The notes beneath the pieces are model-generated. The model was not told where the DNA came from. It worked only from the letters and a program-made list of their open reading frames with translations, and made no database searches. From NCBI GenBank assembly GCA_036873755.1, contig JAVTVY010025028.1:1-64000 (forward strand): a stretch of DNA of 64,000 bases, read 5' to 3'. Position 1 is the first letter of the stretch, and each line of letters starts with the position of its first letter. Both the position numbers and the translations under genes were made by a program. Source of the stretch: Hanleya hanleyi (Eukaryota > Mollusca > Polyplacophora > Lepidopleurida > Hanleyidae). This document shows positions 7,414 through 16,380 of this stretch, piece after piece.

Positions 7414-8129
7414 ACCACACGAAAAAAATGGTCCTCGTCGAACCACGATTCCTTCAAAACCTCCAATCACCCTACCCTGTCCCACCTACGGTGAAGACCA
7501 TAAACACCCTCGATGGAGAGATGCAACAGATCTTACAGAGACCGGGGTTAAGCGACAGTGAGAAAGTACAACGGTACAATGAGACGCTTCAACGGTACAT
7601 GACGTTCATGGACCAATACAAAGCCCTCTCCACCCCAGCACCACCACCACCACCACCACCACCACCACGTGACACACTGCCTACCTCAGCACCGCTCCAA
7701 CAGTTGCCATTACCAGGGGTACCACCCACAGCCCCACAGTGGGTCAAAGACGAAGTGCTGAAGAGTGTACCTGCATCGTTCAAGAAACAAGCTGGCCTGG
7801 TATTACAACGGATGAAACACAATCCTAACATGACTTGGAATGATAAAGGCGAACTCCTGGTACAGAATCAGGTGGTCCCCGGGACCCACATGACGGATTT
7901 AGTGAATGACCTGATGCGTCAACGCAGGTCGCACACGGATCCTCGAGGATGGGAGGTCTTCGCCCAAGGCTTGAAAGACAGGAATTGGTGGGGAACCCCC
8001 ACCGCTGGGCCTTTATGCAGCGGACCCAGCAATCGCCGAGTGACTACCTTCTTGGGAAGCCGAATGAGAACCGGAGTCACCCCCGAAAATACCACCACCA
8101 CAACGGGCACCTTCTTTTCAGACCTTTAA
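7410..8129 (+). CDS. Conserved Polinton virion-associated protein, copy 2 (full length)
   Basis: A 239-residue ORF. It repeats copy 1 up to the LVNDLMR block (with nine instead of five CCA proline codons) and continues with the family's conserved GWEVFAQGLKD segment (about residues 179-192). It ends in a Thr-rich tail. The start codon overlaps the stop of the pX-like gene. It is the best-preserved complete virion gene here besides the first ATPase. It is probably a structural or assembly protein by synteny; no catalytic motif is visible. Confidence 0.75.
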   Translation: MNHTKKMVLVEPRFLQNLQSPYPVPPTVKTINTLDGEMQQILQRPGLSDSEKVQRYNETLQRYMTFMDQYKALSTPAPPPPPPPPPRDTLPTSAPLQQLPLPGVPPTAPQWVKDEVLKSVPASFKKQAGLVLQRMKHNPNMTWNDKGELLVQNQVVPGTHMTDLVNDLMRQRRSHTDPRGWEVFAQGLKDRNWWGTPTAGPLCSGPSNRRVTTFLGSRMRTGVTPENTTTTTGTFFSDL

Positions 8130-8280
8130 AAAACCATCCTTAAGCTTGATCAGGACACCCCACATCTCCAGAGCCGTGACACGTAGCAAGTCACCGCGAC
8201 GAACACGACGCCGGACACAACCGCCCAAGGCCTGGAACACCTATTAAAACCAACAGCAGCAGCAGGACAGCTCAGTCGCC

Positions 8281-8578
8281 ATGTTTTACCTCACCCTGCC
8301 CAGTAACAGTTCGCTGGATGTGTTTCCTGACAACACCTTGGCCAAGTACGTCACCCAGTTACCGCAACCGTTGCATTTACCTGGACCATGGGAATGTGTC
8401 ACGATGGGAATGTGTCTTGGGGGGTACGGCACCCAAAGAAGTCTTGAAACGGCGGGCCAAAGAAGCGGGAGGCGTCTTGGGCGCCAAAGCACAACGCACC
8501 GTAGGGAATAAAAGACCTGCACCATCGAGACCGACCCAGCGACGACGCACATCGAAGACCCAGGATATCTTTTCTTAA
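8281..8578 (+). pseudogene. LPSNSS-type Polinton minor capsid protein, gutted remnant
   Basis: The first 40 codons give the typical start of the Polinton LPSNSS protein (FYLTLPSNSS, PDNTLAKYV, LPGPWE), a family usually regarded as the penton/minor capsid component. Around 8400-8425 the sequence changes frame and joins a basic C-terminal segment (PKEVLKRRAKEAGG ... RRR ... TQDIFS, ending at 8578). That segment normally sits just before the major capsid gene. Most of the coding sequence is therefore deleted. A TATA-like tattaaaa lies near 8243. Whether both pieces came from one gene or from two neighbours is uncertain. Confidence 0.6.
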
Positions 8579-8580
8579 AC

Positions 8581-9868
8581 ATGTCCTGCCCCTCCACCAA
8601 CAGTGAATTTGATTTGTGGACCGTCCCGCCCACACAGACCAGTGCCGAACAAGGATTATGGGTGGAGCATCTCCCGCTCTCCAGCATCAACGAAACAGGG
8701 CCCATCGAGTTCACCATCAGTAATGCGGATACGGCCTATGTGGATTTAGCCCATACATACTTGTATGTGAAAGCCAAGATCGTCAATGGGGATGGCTCCA
8801 GAATCATCCAAGCTGCAACGGTGGGCCCGACGAATATCTGGCTGCACTCGATGTTTCAACAGGTGGATATATTTCTCAGCGACAAACTCATCAGTGACTC
8901 GACCAACACGTACCCCTATCGAGCCTACATGGAGACGCTCTTGTCGCATGGACGAGAGGCTAAAAAATCTCAACTGACAGCCGCTTTATTCTAAAAGGAC
9001 ACAGCCGAGCACATGGGCACGGTGGACAATGAAGGATATAACAAACGGAAGGCTTTCACTGCGAACGGCGCCTCGGTGGATCCCATGGGTCGACTACACG
9101 CAGACATGTTCATGCAAGACCGGTACCTCTTGAACAAGATCCTCATCAAAATCCGACTGAGACGGGCGCCTCCGACCTTCGCCTTGATGGCCACTAACGT
9201 AGACGGGCATGCAGCCGACTATAAGATCCAAGACGCAGTCCTGTATGTCCGAAAAGTGAAACCGAATCCAGCCGTTCAATTGGGACACATGAAAGCCTTG
9301 GAAACAAAACCAGCCCAGTACCCTATCCGACGCGTGCAAACCAAAGTGTTCTCTGTGCCTGCTGGAAATATGAGCGCCAACAAAGAAAACCTGTTCCTGG
9401 GGGAACTACCCAAGCGATTGATCCTGGTCTGTGTGGAAAATACCAGTTTCAGCGGAGCCTACCCAGAGAACCCGTTTGACTTTAAACATCAATTTCGGCA
9501 TCAATTTTGTGGTCCTGCATGTGGATGGACAACAGGTCCCAACCACGGCCTTAACACCGAACTTTGGGCGCAGGAATTTCATTCGAGCCTATCAGAGCCT
9601 GTTTACAGCCACCGGTCAAATCAACCAGGACGAAGGGAATATGATCAGTCGGGAGAACTACGCGAACGGATACACGTTGTTCTGTTTCGATCTGACCCCC
9701 ACCTTAGAGAACGACCATTAGCTGGCCCTCGCCAAGCAAGGCAATTTACGGTTGGAAATCCACTTTGCACGAGCCCTCGGGACCACCGTCAATGTGATCT
9801 GCTACGCCGAGTTTGACATCATTCAAGTGGACAAGGCGCGCAACGTCCTGTGTGACTTCTCCACCTAA
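8581..9868 (+). pseudogene. Double-jelly-roll major capsid protein (hexon-like), broken
   Basis: The frame starts with the typical N-terminus of the adintovirus/Polinton major capsid protein (SEFDLWTVPPTQTS, GPIEFTIS, YVDLAHTYLYVKA). It has an in-frame TAA at 8992-8994, resumes in the same frame at once, shifts frame near 9480, has a TAG at 9719-9721 and reaches its natural end at 9868. Recognisable later blocks include [11 protein letters not shown] and the C-terminal AEFDIIQVDKARNV. This is the main shell protein of the virion. With two stops and one frameshift it cannot be made as one chain. It lies 3 bases behind the upstream remnant's stop. Confidence 0.85.
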
Positions 9869-9869
9869 C

Positions 9870-10480
9870 ACGGATACAGACCAGATAACCACCGTGCTGG
9901 AGAATGACCCAGGGACACGTATGGTCTTTCAAGGGGTGTTCGCCCGAGATGTGTTCCCATTAGACCGTATGTATCCTGCTGCTTACGTTCTCAACACGGA
10001 CCCGATGGATCGGCCCGGTGAACATTGGGTGGGCGTGTACTTGACAGAACAGCATGGCGAATACTTTGACCCGTACGGCCTGCCAACCCTCCATCCCGAT
10101 TTAACTTCATGGATCAAGGCACAGAGACGTGGTGTTGGAACAGTCAAACGTTGCAAAGCCTGACCAGTAGCGTGTGCGGACAATATTGCTTGTTTTACCT
10201 GCACCATCGATGCCGGGGCAGAACCTTATCTACCATCGTACAGATGTTTGACGAGTACCCCAAGGCCGAGGACCGCGATGTACTCGTATATGACTGGACC
10301 GTCCATCATTTCAATGTACAAGCCCCGTTCTGGGCTCAAGTTCTTTCAATGTACAAGCCCCCCGTTCTGGGCTTAAGTTTACAAGCCCCCTGTTCTGGGC
10401 TTCAGTTCTTTCAATGTACAAGCCCCCTGTTCTGGGCTTCAGTTTTCACGTGGTTGTTCTCACGTTGTTGTTCTTACTGA
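9870..10480 (+). pseudogene. Adenain-type cysteine protease, broken
   Basis: The catalytic set of the adenovirus-type maturation protease is visible: His in GEHWVGVYL, Asp in YFDPYG, and Cys in SSVCGQYCLFYL. The Cys is separated from the first two by a frameshift near 10110-10140. No ATG precedes the conserved N-terminus (the frame opens with ACG at 9870), and the first in-frame ATG is at 9921. The C-terminal coding region runs into four tandem repeats and ends at 10480. Family members cleave capsid precursors. The stop (TGA) overlaps the AATAAA. Confidence 0.82.
10313..10447 (+). repeat. Tandem repeat with short stem-loops at the 3' end of the protease gene
   Basis: Four copies of 'tgtacaagcccc(c)(t)gttctgggct' are spaced about 30-45 bases apart. 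Each contains an AGCCC...GGGCT inverted repeat. The decayed relic at about 25639 has only one copy, so the array expanded in this element. Confidence 0.75.
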
Positions 10481-10485
10481 ATAAA
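10480..10485 (+). terminator. Polyadenylation signal of the last element gene
   Basis: AATAAA shares its first A with the TGA stop of the protease frame. Confidence 0.6.
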
Positions 10486-10627
10486 AAAATGAGATCTCAC
10501 CAGAAAACCCTTTCTTGTGTGTTTTCTATATGAGCATAATGCATGAAACTGGCTTTGAACACCGTATTAGCCAATCAGTGGCCTAGAATGGAGCCAACGG
10601 TAACCCATCCATGTCCAGAAAACATTA

Positions 10628-11171
10628 CGAAAGCATCCCAGTACCCGGATGTAGGCGCAGACGTGAGCGAAATTCTAGTACGCGTCCATTGGTTCTTTTA
10701 TCGATCGCTCATTGGCTCTTTTTCTCAACCGCTGATTGGTCCAAATGGAACTGCCCATCCTTCCCAGGTTAATTTACGATCCCCTTTTTGGGTTCAAGCT
10801 CTGTATATCGATGCCGCAACATTGTTGCCGAACCTTGCCGAAAGGGAGACCTTGGACCTTTTGACCTGGATGTGACCTTTGACCTTTTGACCCGACATTC
10901 ATCCGCGCACTGCCGGTGATGACGCGCGCGCACGCGTGCGGCCAGAGAACAAGCGCGCGCGCGCGCTGCGGCCGGAGTAACCCGCGCGCTGCGGCCGCGA
11001 CGGGCCGGGCCGGGAATAAACCCCACAGACAGGTCAGTACATGCATTCCTATCATGTTCCCAGGTCACACCCCATTCACCCAAACCGGAAGTGACGTCAT
11101 ATCCCTAATTTTACATGCACCCACCAATGGCTGGATGCCCCTTCGCGAATGCTTCACTTTGATACCTCACT
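10628..11171. repeat. Right terminal inverted repeat
   Basis: This is the inverse of 1-642, up to the last bases 'gatacctcact' that mirror the first bases of the window. It contains the 18-base insertion 'gatcccctttttgggttc' relative to the left arm, a CG-rich tract and AGGTCA half sites. The outer 45 bases are already homologous to the monomers of the array that follows. Confidence 0.88.
10873..10885 (-). promoter_or_regulatory. DR1-type nuclear-receptor element in right TIR
   Basis: TGACCTTTGACCT is the reverse complement of AGGTCAAAGGTCA, matching the left TIR element at 404-416. Confidence 0.4.
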
Positions 11172-12180
11172 CGACTCCATCGGACCATTAGTGGCCCACC
11201 TAGACCGCAAAAACGTCTATTTCCACACCCGTTTCCCACAATTCCCTGTCTGCGCATGTGCAGAATGTGGACAACGGCAGAGACACTACTCCAGACGGTT
11301 GCTCCCTCACATAGGCTTCACATGGATACCTCACTCGACTCCATCGGCCCACTAGTGGCTCGCCTAGGCCCCAGAACGTCTATTTCCATACACTTTCTCT
11401 ACTGCGCATGCGCAGAATGACGTCAGTTCAACCTCACACCCAGCCCGTTGGATACTCCCTCACGTATGCTTTACATTGATACCTCACTCGATCCAATCGA
11501 CCCAATAGTGGCCCACCTAAACCCCAACACGTCTATTTCTATACTACGGCCAGACTGCGCATGCGCAGACTATTGACAACGAACGACACACTAGCCCAGG
11601 TGGATGCTCCCTCACGTCAGCTTCAAAATAAGACCTCATACGACACCATATGACCATTAGGGGCTCACCTAAACCCTAAAACGTCTATTTCCACACCCTT
11701 TTCCCAGAATTCCCTGTCTGCGCATGCGCAGAATGTTGACAACGGCCGAGACACTAGTACAATCGGATGCCCCCTCACATAGACTTCACATGGATACCTC
11801 ACTCAACTCCATCGGCTCATTAGTGGCTCACCTAGATCCCAAAACGTCTATTTTCATACCCTTTGTCTATTGGGCATGCGCAGAATGACGATATTGCGAC
11901 CCCACTTCCACCCAGTGGAATGCCCCCTCACATAGGCTTCATATTGATATCTCACTCGACCCCATGGGTCCATTAGTGGCCCACCTAGACCCCAAATCGG
12001 CTATTTCCATACCCTTTGTCTACCGCGCATGCGCAGAATGACGATATTTCAACTCCACACCCAGCCCGTCGGATGCGCCTTCACGAATGCTTCACAATGA
12101 TACCTCATACGACTCCATCGACCCACTAGGGGCCCACCTAGACCCCAAAACGTGTATTTCCATACACTTTGTCTATAGAT
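11150..12180. repeat. Satellite-like array, seven monomers of about 153-165 bp
   Basis: Monomers begin near 11161, 11325, 11478, 11632, 11793, 11946 and 12099 with variants of 'gatacctcactcgactccatcgg'. They continue with 'cccacctagaccccaaaacgtctatttcca' and a 'tgcgcatgcgcagaatg' palindrome. The palindrome (NRF-1 consensus-like) is found in nearly every unit. The same monomer family occurs in both arms of the 31-35 kb element, so it belongs to the terminal regions of this Polinton family. Confidence 0.85.
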
Positions 12181-12257
12181 TTAATATGCATTCCTAGTAC
12201 CCGTTCTCTGCATGGCATAACTGTACAACCCAGAACAAGTCTGGACATGCCTTGATC

Positions 12258-12490
12258 TCGGGGAGCCAGGTGTTCGGCACGTGAGCTCACTCACGCAGAC
12301 GCCAGACCAGGTCTTCACGGTCGCCGCAACATTGTAGCGAACGTGCAACATTGTTGCAATTCGGGGAGCCAGGTGTTCGGCACGTGAACTCACTCACGCA
12401 GACACCAGACGAGGTGTTCACCGCAACATTTTAGCGAACGTGCAACATTGTTGCAATTCGGGGAGCCAGGTGTGCGGCACGTGACAACCT
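12258..12490. repeat. Three tandem units of about 100 bp (GGGGAGCCAGGTGTTCGGCAC)
   Basis: Units start at 12258, 12361 and 12458. They contain a CACGTG E-box, 'ctcactcacgcagac' and 'gcaacattgttgcaat'. Related sequence in reverse orientation lies at about 30985-31100, next to the second Polinton-like element. Confidence 0.75.
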
Positions 12491-12504
12491 CAAGCAGACG
12501 ACAG

Positions 12505-12800
12505 CGAAATTCTGGCGGGAAAAAACCCACAGACAGGTCAGTACATGTCCTATCATGTTCAAAAATGACCATCCCCATACCCCATGCAGGCCTGTATATT
12601 GTATAAATCCGAAGATGTGACGGAGATCACCGAAGATGTCACGGAGGTGACCGAAGATACACGGAGGTGCCCGAAGACACACGGAGGTGAACGACATTCT
12701 GGAAAAAACCCACAGACAGGTCAGTACATATCCTATCATGTTCACAGGTCACGCTCCATTCACCCAGACCGGAAGTGACGTCATACCTACAAGAGCGCCC
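12505..12800. repeat. Polinton TIR-derived block
   Basis: The phrase 'cccacagacaggtcagtacat(a/g)tcctatcatgttc' occurs twice (about 12526 and 12708). The second copy is followed by 'aggtcac..cattcaccca.accggaagtgacgtcat', as in the right TIR at 11025-11100. A short tandem set of 'acggaggtg(a/c)ccgaaga' (about 12610-12690) sits between them. It may mark the outer end of the element or a second TIR copy. Confidence 0.65.
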
Positions 12801-12899
12801 CCTGGCAGAAAAAGGGGAACCAAGAGTTACCTCCCTGGAAAAGGGGCTAGTATATCCTCTTTCTATACTACTGACGTTTGCATGCGGACCTGTTCATGC

Positions 12900-13262
12900 A
12901 AGGCAGCTAACTCTTAAACGGAGTGCCCATCAAACGAGTGAGGTTCAACAGCTCCCCATCCACCAGTAGAACGTCCACGAACAGAACGTCCATCACCAGG
13001 ACGGTTTGGGGCTGTATAAAAATGCGGATTCCAATGGCCATACCGGGCATGGATTGCGGACCTTTATTTCTAACTGTCACAGATTTTAATAGAAATCGAT
13101 CCACGTTCATGATATCTGAATCTAGGACAAAAGCCGCAGTGGGCAAAAGCCCCAGAGACAAAAGAGCCGCGTACAAAGCCACAGAGGCAAAAGCCCTAGC
13201 GAACAAAAGCCTCAAACCAATTAATTCAAAAACAATAAATCGAATAGCTTCATCGGGCTATT
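12900..13262. other. Region sharing a CATCCACCAG motif block with 24.99-25.08 kb
   Basis: The block 'caacagctccccatccaccagtagaac.tcca...caccagg.cggttt' at about 12948-13010 recurs in reverse orientation at 24996-25062, just before the capsid relic. It may be old Polinton sequence. The frame from 12923 to 13306 is open but begins with GTG and runs into the MITE, so I do not call a gene. Confidence 0.35.
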
Positions 13263-13265
13263 GTA

Positions 13266-13615
13266 CACTGCCAAAAATACCCTACTTATTTAAGATAATG
13301 CCATAAAATTTTCTTGAAATAAGATAATTTTTACTCAAAATAAGTTAAATTTTAAGAAAATTTTTAGATTTTTTTTTCTTGTTGAAGTAAAAGTTGGAGT
13401 GGGGCAAGTATATTTTACTTAAACAAGAAAAAATCTTAAATTTTTCTTAAGACAAGATTTTTTTAAGAAAAAATCTTAAATTTTTCTTGTTTAAGTAAAA
13501 TATACTTAACCCACTCCAACTTTTACTTCAACAAGAATTTTTTTTTTTTAAATTTATCTTATTTCAAGAAAATTTTAGTGCATTATCTTAAATAAGTAGG
13601 GTATTTTTGGCAGTG
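13266..13615. mobile_element. Fold-back MITE with TA target duplication
   Basis: The 350-bp element begins CACTGCCAAAAATACC and ends with its reverse complement. Almost the whole length is self-complementary: the arms share 'cttatttaagataatgc' and 'aattttcttgaaataagataa', and the inner parts 'aagtaaaagttggagtggg'. It is flanked by TA on both sides (13264-13265 and 13616-13617), as in Tc1/mariner-type elements. No coding capacity. Confidence 0.85.
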
Positions 13616-13637
13616 TACCATAAATACCGGGCTATTT

Positions 13638-13905
13638 AGATAGGCACTACAAGAAAATTTAGATACATTTACCATTTAATTATCCAAATAGACCCGATCG
13701 CGCTATTCTACACTTACGGCATCCACCTCCTCTTATTTTTTTATCGTTTAGTAACTATCAGTTCGTTATAAAGATAGCCATTACAAGAAAATTTTGATAC
13801 ATGTACCATTCAATTATCCAAATACACCCGATCACGCTTTTCGACCCTTACGGTATCCACTGCCTATTATTTTTATCGTTTATTAAGTATCACTTCGATA
13901 AAAAA
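13638..13905. repeat. Diverged tandem duplication, two units of about 135 bp
   Basis: The units share '(c)a(c/t)tacaagaaaattt(t/a)gatacat(t/g)taccatt(t/c)aattatccaaata' starting near 13644 and 13779, followed by 'acccgatc.cgct.ttc.ac.cttacgg.atccac' and 'tatcgttta'. Confidence 0.7.
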
Positions 13906-15779
13906 ACGAAATGGTTATTAATCAGTAAAAAAAAAACCGGTTGAATAGAGCGATTGAGCTATTCGCCATTTTGCAGAACTGACGACAGCCCGCTCAATGG
14001 ACCCTACGCACATGTGTGCATTGCAGCAGTCAAAAAGTTATGACAATTTTGAGATAGACAATTATGGCAATACTCTAATAATATGGGGTGGACGGTCACA
14101 GGTAAAAACCTGTTTTTATAGCTCCAACAATAACGTCACATTTATACCATCTTTTCTCGCGGTATATATGTGTTTCCAATGTATATGATGTTTATGTACC
14201 ATAGAATCAATATTCATCGAGTACCGAATTGGAATAACATAGTTGTTTCAGAACCTAATCCGTATAGAGCTCATTTGGCTCAAAAATATCAACATCACAA
14301 TTCTGTTCTAGTTAAATGACTATATTTTTTTAATACTCATCAATGAGCCCCAGCTGACAAAAGCCCCAAATTCAAATACATATTTTTAACCACTCTTGTT
14401 TGAAGCGTATCGTTTAAAATGCTTCATGTAGAATTGTTTAAAAGTTTCATGTACCGATACTTAGAAGTGAATAAATGATCTTAATAGTTGGTTATATCTC
14501 TGTTGAGTTCAATGTTGGAATAGCCTGATTTTTTAAAATAGGAAGATACAAGATATGAACAGAACTATTCTCTTCTAGTTAAATGGCTGTTTGTTTCTTT
14601 AAATATTTATCACCTAGTCCAGCGTTCGGAGAGAAAGAAATTAAATTTGGATATATAAATTTCGAAAAATTGGCGAAGAAACAGAAGAGAAAAATAAACT
14701 TCGACATTATCCGATAATACCAGGTAATGTGAATACAGAAAATGCGATACTTACTAGTAAATACTTTTTTTAAATTGTCAATTCAAAAATGAAGAAAAAC
14801 TATAAATATGATAAAACTATTAGTTCCGGTATTGTCAAGGTATTTTTCGTCCTTTTTCTTCCTCGCGGAACGGTCACATGTCCACCTTATAAGTGATATT
14901 TTACAGCATTGAACAGAAGAACGGTCATATAATTCCGTCCTTTCAATCATATTGTGAATCATTCCCACAACAACTGTCAATGGTCCATCTTATCACTCAT
15001 AATGTACAGCATCCACCAGGAAAACGGTCATATATCTGCTATTATACAACATCGACCAGCAAAACGGTAACATGTTCATTTATATCCGATAAAATTGCGT
15101 CGTCTCAGTCATATTTCTCTTGGAATTGATGATGACTGTCATACGAATAACGTCTTTCGATTTCCGATTGTATAAATCATTGTATCATTTTGTCTCATTC
15201 AGTCAATGTTTACTTTGTAAGCATTGCAATGCCTTTTTTCTTGAATGATCCTTTCCTTATCTGCAGTTATAATCATATATGTTTTCTTGTCTTACCATAT
15301 ATTAAAACAATGGTCCATGAGTAGTACAATAGGCAAGTGTAAAAACTGTAGCACGCGACGGTAATCCTGTTACATAGCATAGTGCTGCACAATTGTCTAG
15401 AACACATACATACATGCATACATAGCAGCATAGTTCTGCAAATTTTGTCTGGGACCTTGCCCTGTCCATCTTCATACACAAGCCGAATTACTGATCAGTG
15501 AAATCGACTGGCTTGTGCATGAAGATGGGCCCTGTCCAAATGATATATACATAACGTTTTAACCATCACCGGCACGGTACATTGTCTGTAATGATTTAGC
15601 CAAGACAGAAAAATATGGCAACATCATCCGGGAAAACAGTAACAATTTCTGTTCTATCAGTTATATCATACAACATCCACCAGTAGAACGGTCGGGTATT
15701 CGATTATAACAGGCAGCAAACACCAGTTGTATAAGACAACAATAAAGCGAAAAACCTGTATCTGTATTGGATGCAGATT
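13906..15779. other. AT-rich intergenic DNA with a recurring CACCAG..AACGGTCA motif
   Basis: No gene is supported. The motif 'cagcat(c/t)(g/c)a(c/a)cag.a.aacggtcata' recurs at about 14904, 15005, 15048 and 15667. A short inverted repeat ('tccatcttcatacacaagcc' at 15465-15484 and 'ggcttgtgcatgaagatggg' at 15510-15529) forms a possible hairpin. A 35-codon frame from 13997 ends at a donor-like 'cacag|gtaaaa' near 14102 but has no other support. Confidence 0.3.
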
Positions 15780-16380
15780 TTACTTCCAATAAGCATGAGA
15801 GGCACTCTTGCTCATTCCATAATCCCAATTAAGTGGTGGTGCATCTGTCAAATCCAAGCCATGCCAGATAGCTTGTACACTACAACGAATATCAGCCACT
15901 TCAACATGAAATATCTGTGAGCTTATGACCCCACCGAACATGCATATTGAACGAATTAAGTGCCAGTCAATGTCTCCATCTTGTTGCTTTGAAGTCTGGT
16001 GTTTACAGGCTGTCCGAGATTTTTTTTTATTTAAGATACGCCCTCATGTTGTTTCCTCTCGTACTTCAAAGTGTTTGTCCTTCAGCTTCTTCTCTACTTG
16101 GGGAGCTTCTTGAAATAAGAACATGACTTCCTTAATAGGAATGACATATGCTGGTTAAGCAAATCGGATACAACATGTCCAGTGTGGTGTTCTGATCTGG
16201 ATGGATTAGAGTTTCAATTGGAATGGCCCTCTTGTTATGGCATAGCCATCCTTTGTCTGCCCAGTTCCAAAAAGTATTCCATGGGGTTTCTAAGATTTCC
16301 AACTCGACGCAGCATGCCTCTCTGTTTGGAATGACTTATGTCAGTTCCTAGCATGCCCCAATTTCAAGAAGCTTCCTTAA
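15780..16380 (-). pseudogene. Decayed protein-coding sequence, unknown family
   Basis: Read on the minus strand, consecutive frames give coherent coding text with one TGA and one frameshift. Upstream segments contain WNTFWNWADKGWLC and IPIETLIHPDQNTTLDMLYP. After a frame change near 16150 come PIKEVMFLFQEAPQVEKKLK, a stop, and SKQQDGDIDWHLIRSICMFG through to LNWDYGMSKSASHAYW, with the natural stop at 15780-15782. Amino-acid composition and run length (about 75 residues after the stop) exceed what I expect by chance in AT-rich DNA. I do not recognise the family. It could be a host gene fragment, a retrocopy or a transposon gene. Confidence 0.45.

Larger units (their letters stand above)
5110..7918 (+). 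repeat. Tandem duplication, copy 2 (2809 bp)
   Basis: This is the second copy of 2305-5109. Visible differences include an 8-bp deletion before the pX-like gene, a (CCA)n expansion from five to nine codons, a nonsense codon in the ATPase and scattered substitutions. Downstream of 7918 the virion-associated gene continues normally, so this copy retains the original right-hand context and copy 1 the original left-hand context. Confidence 0.95.
1..11171 (+). mobile_element. Polinton/Maverick (adintovirus-like) element, defective
   Basis: Inverted terminal sequence at both ends encloses a plus-strand gene block containing a chromodomain integrase, an FtsK/A32-like packaging ATPase, a pX-like protein, a double-jelly-roll capsid protein and an adenain-type protease. 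This set defines Polintons/adintoviruses. The copy is defective. Integrase, capsid protein, protease and the second ATPase copy are broken, the LPSNSS protein is mostly deleted, and no protein-primed DNA polymerase B can be found. A 2.8 kb tandem duplication lies in the middle. The left edge is probably cut by the window, because the last 45 bases of the right TIR are already part of a satellite monomer that continues to 12.18 kb. The true outer boundary may therefore lie beyond 12.8 kb. Confidence 0.9.

Noticed and set aside
11150..12180. CRISPR-like array
   Set aside because: Units are 153-165 bp, diverged and without spacer/repeat alternation. The context is a eukaryotic transposable element.
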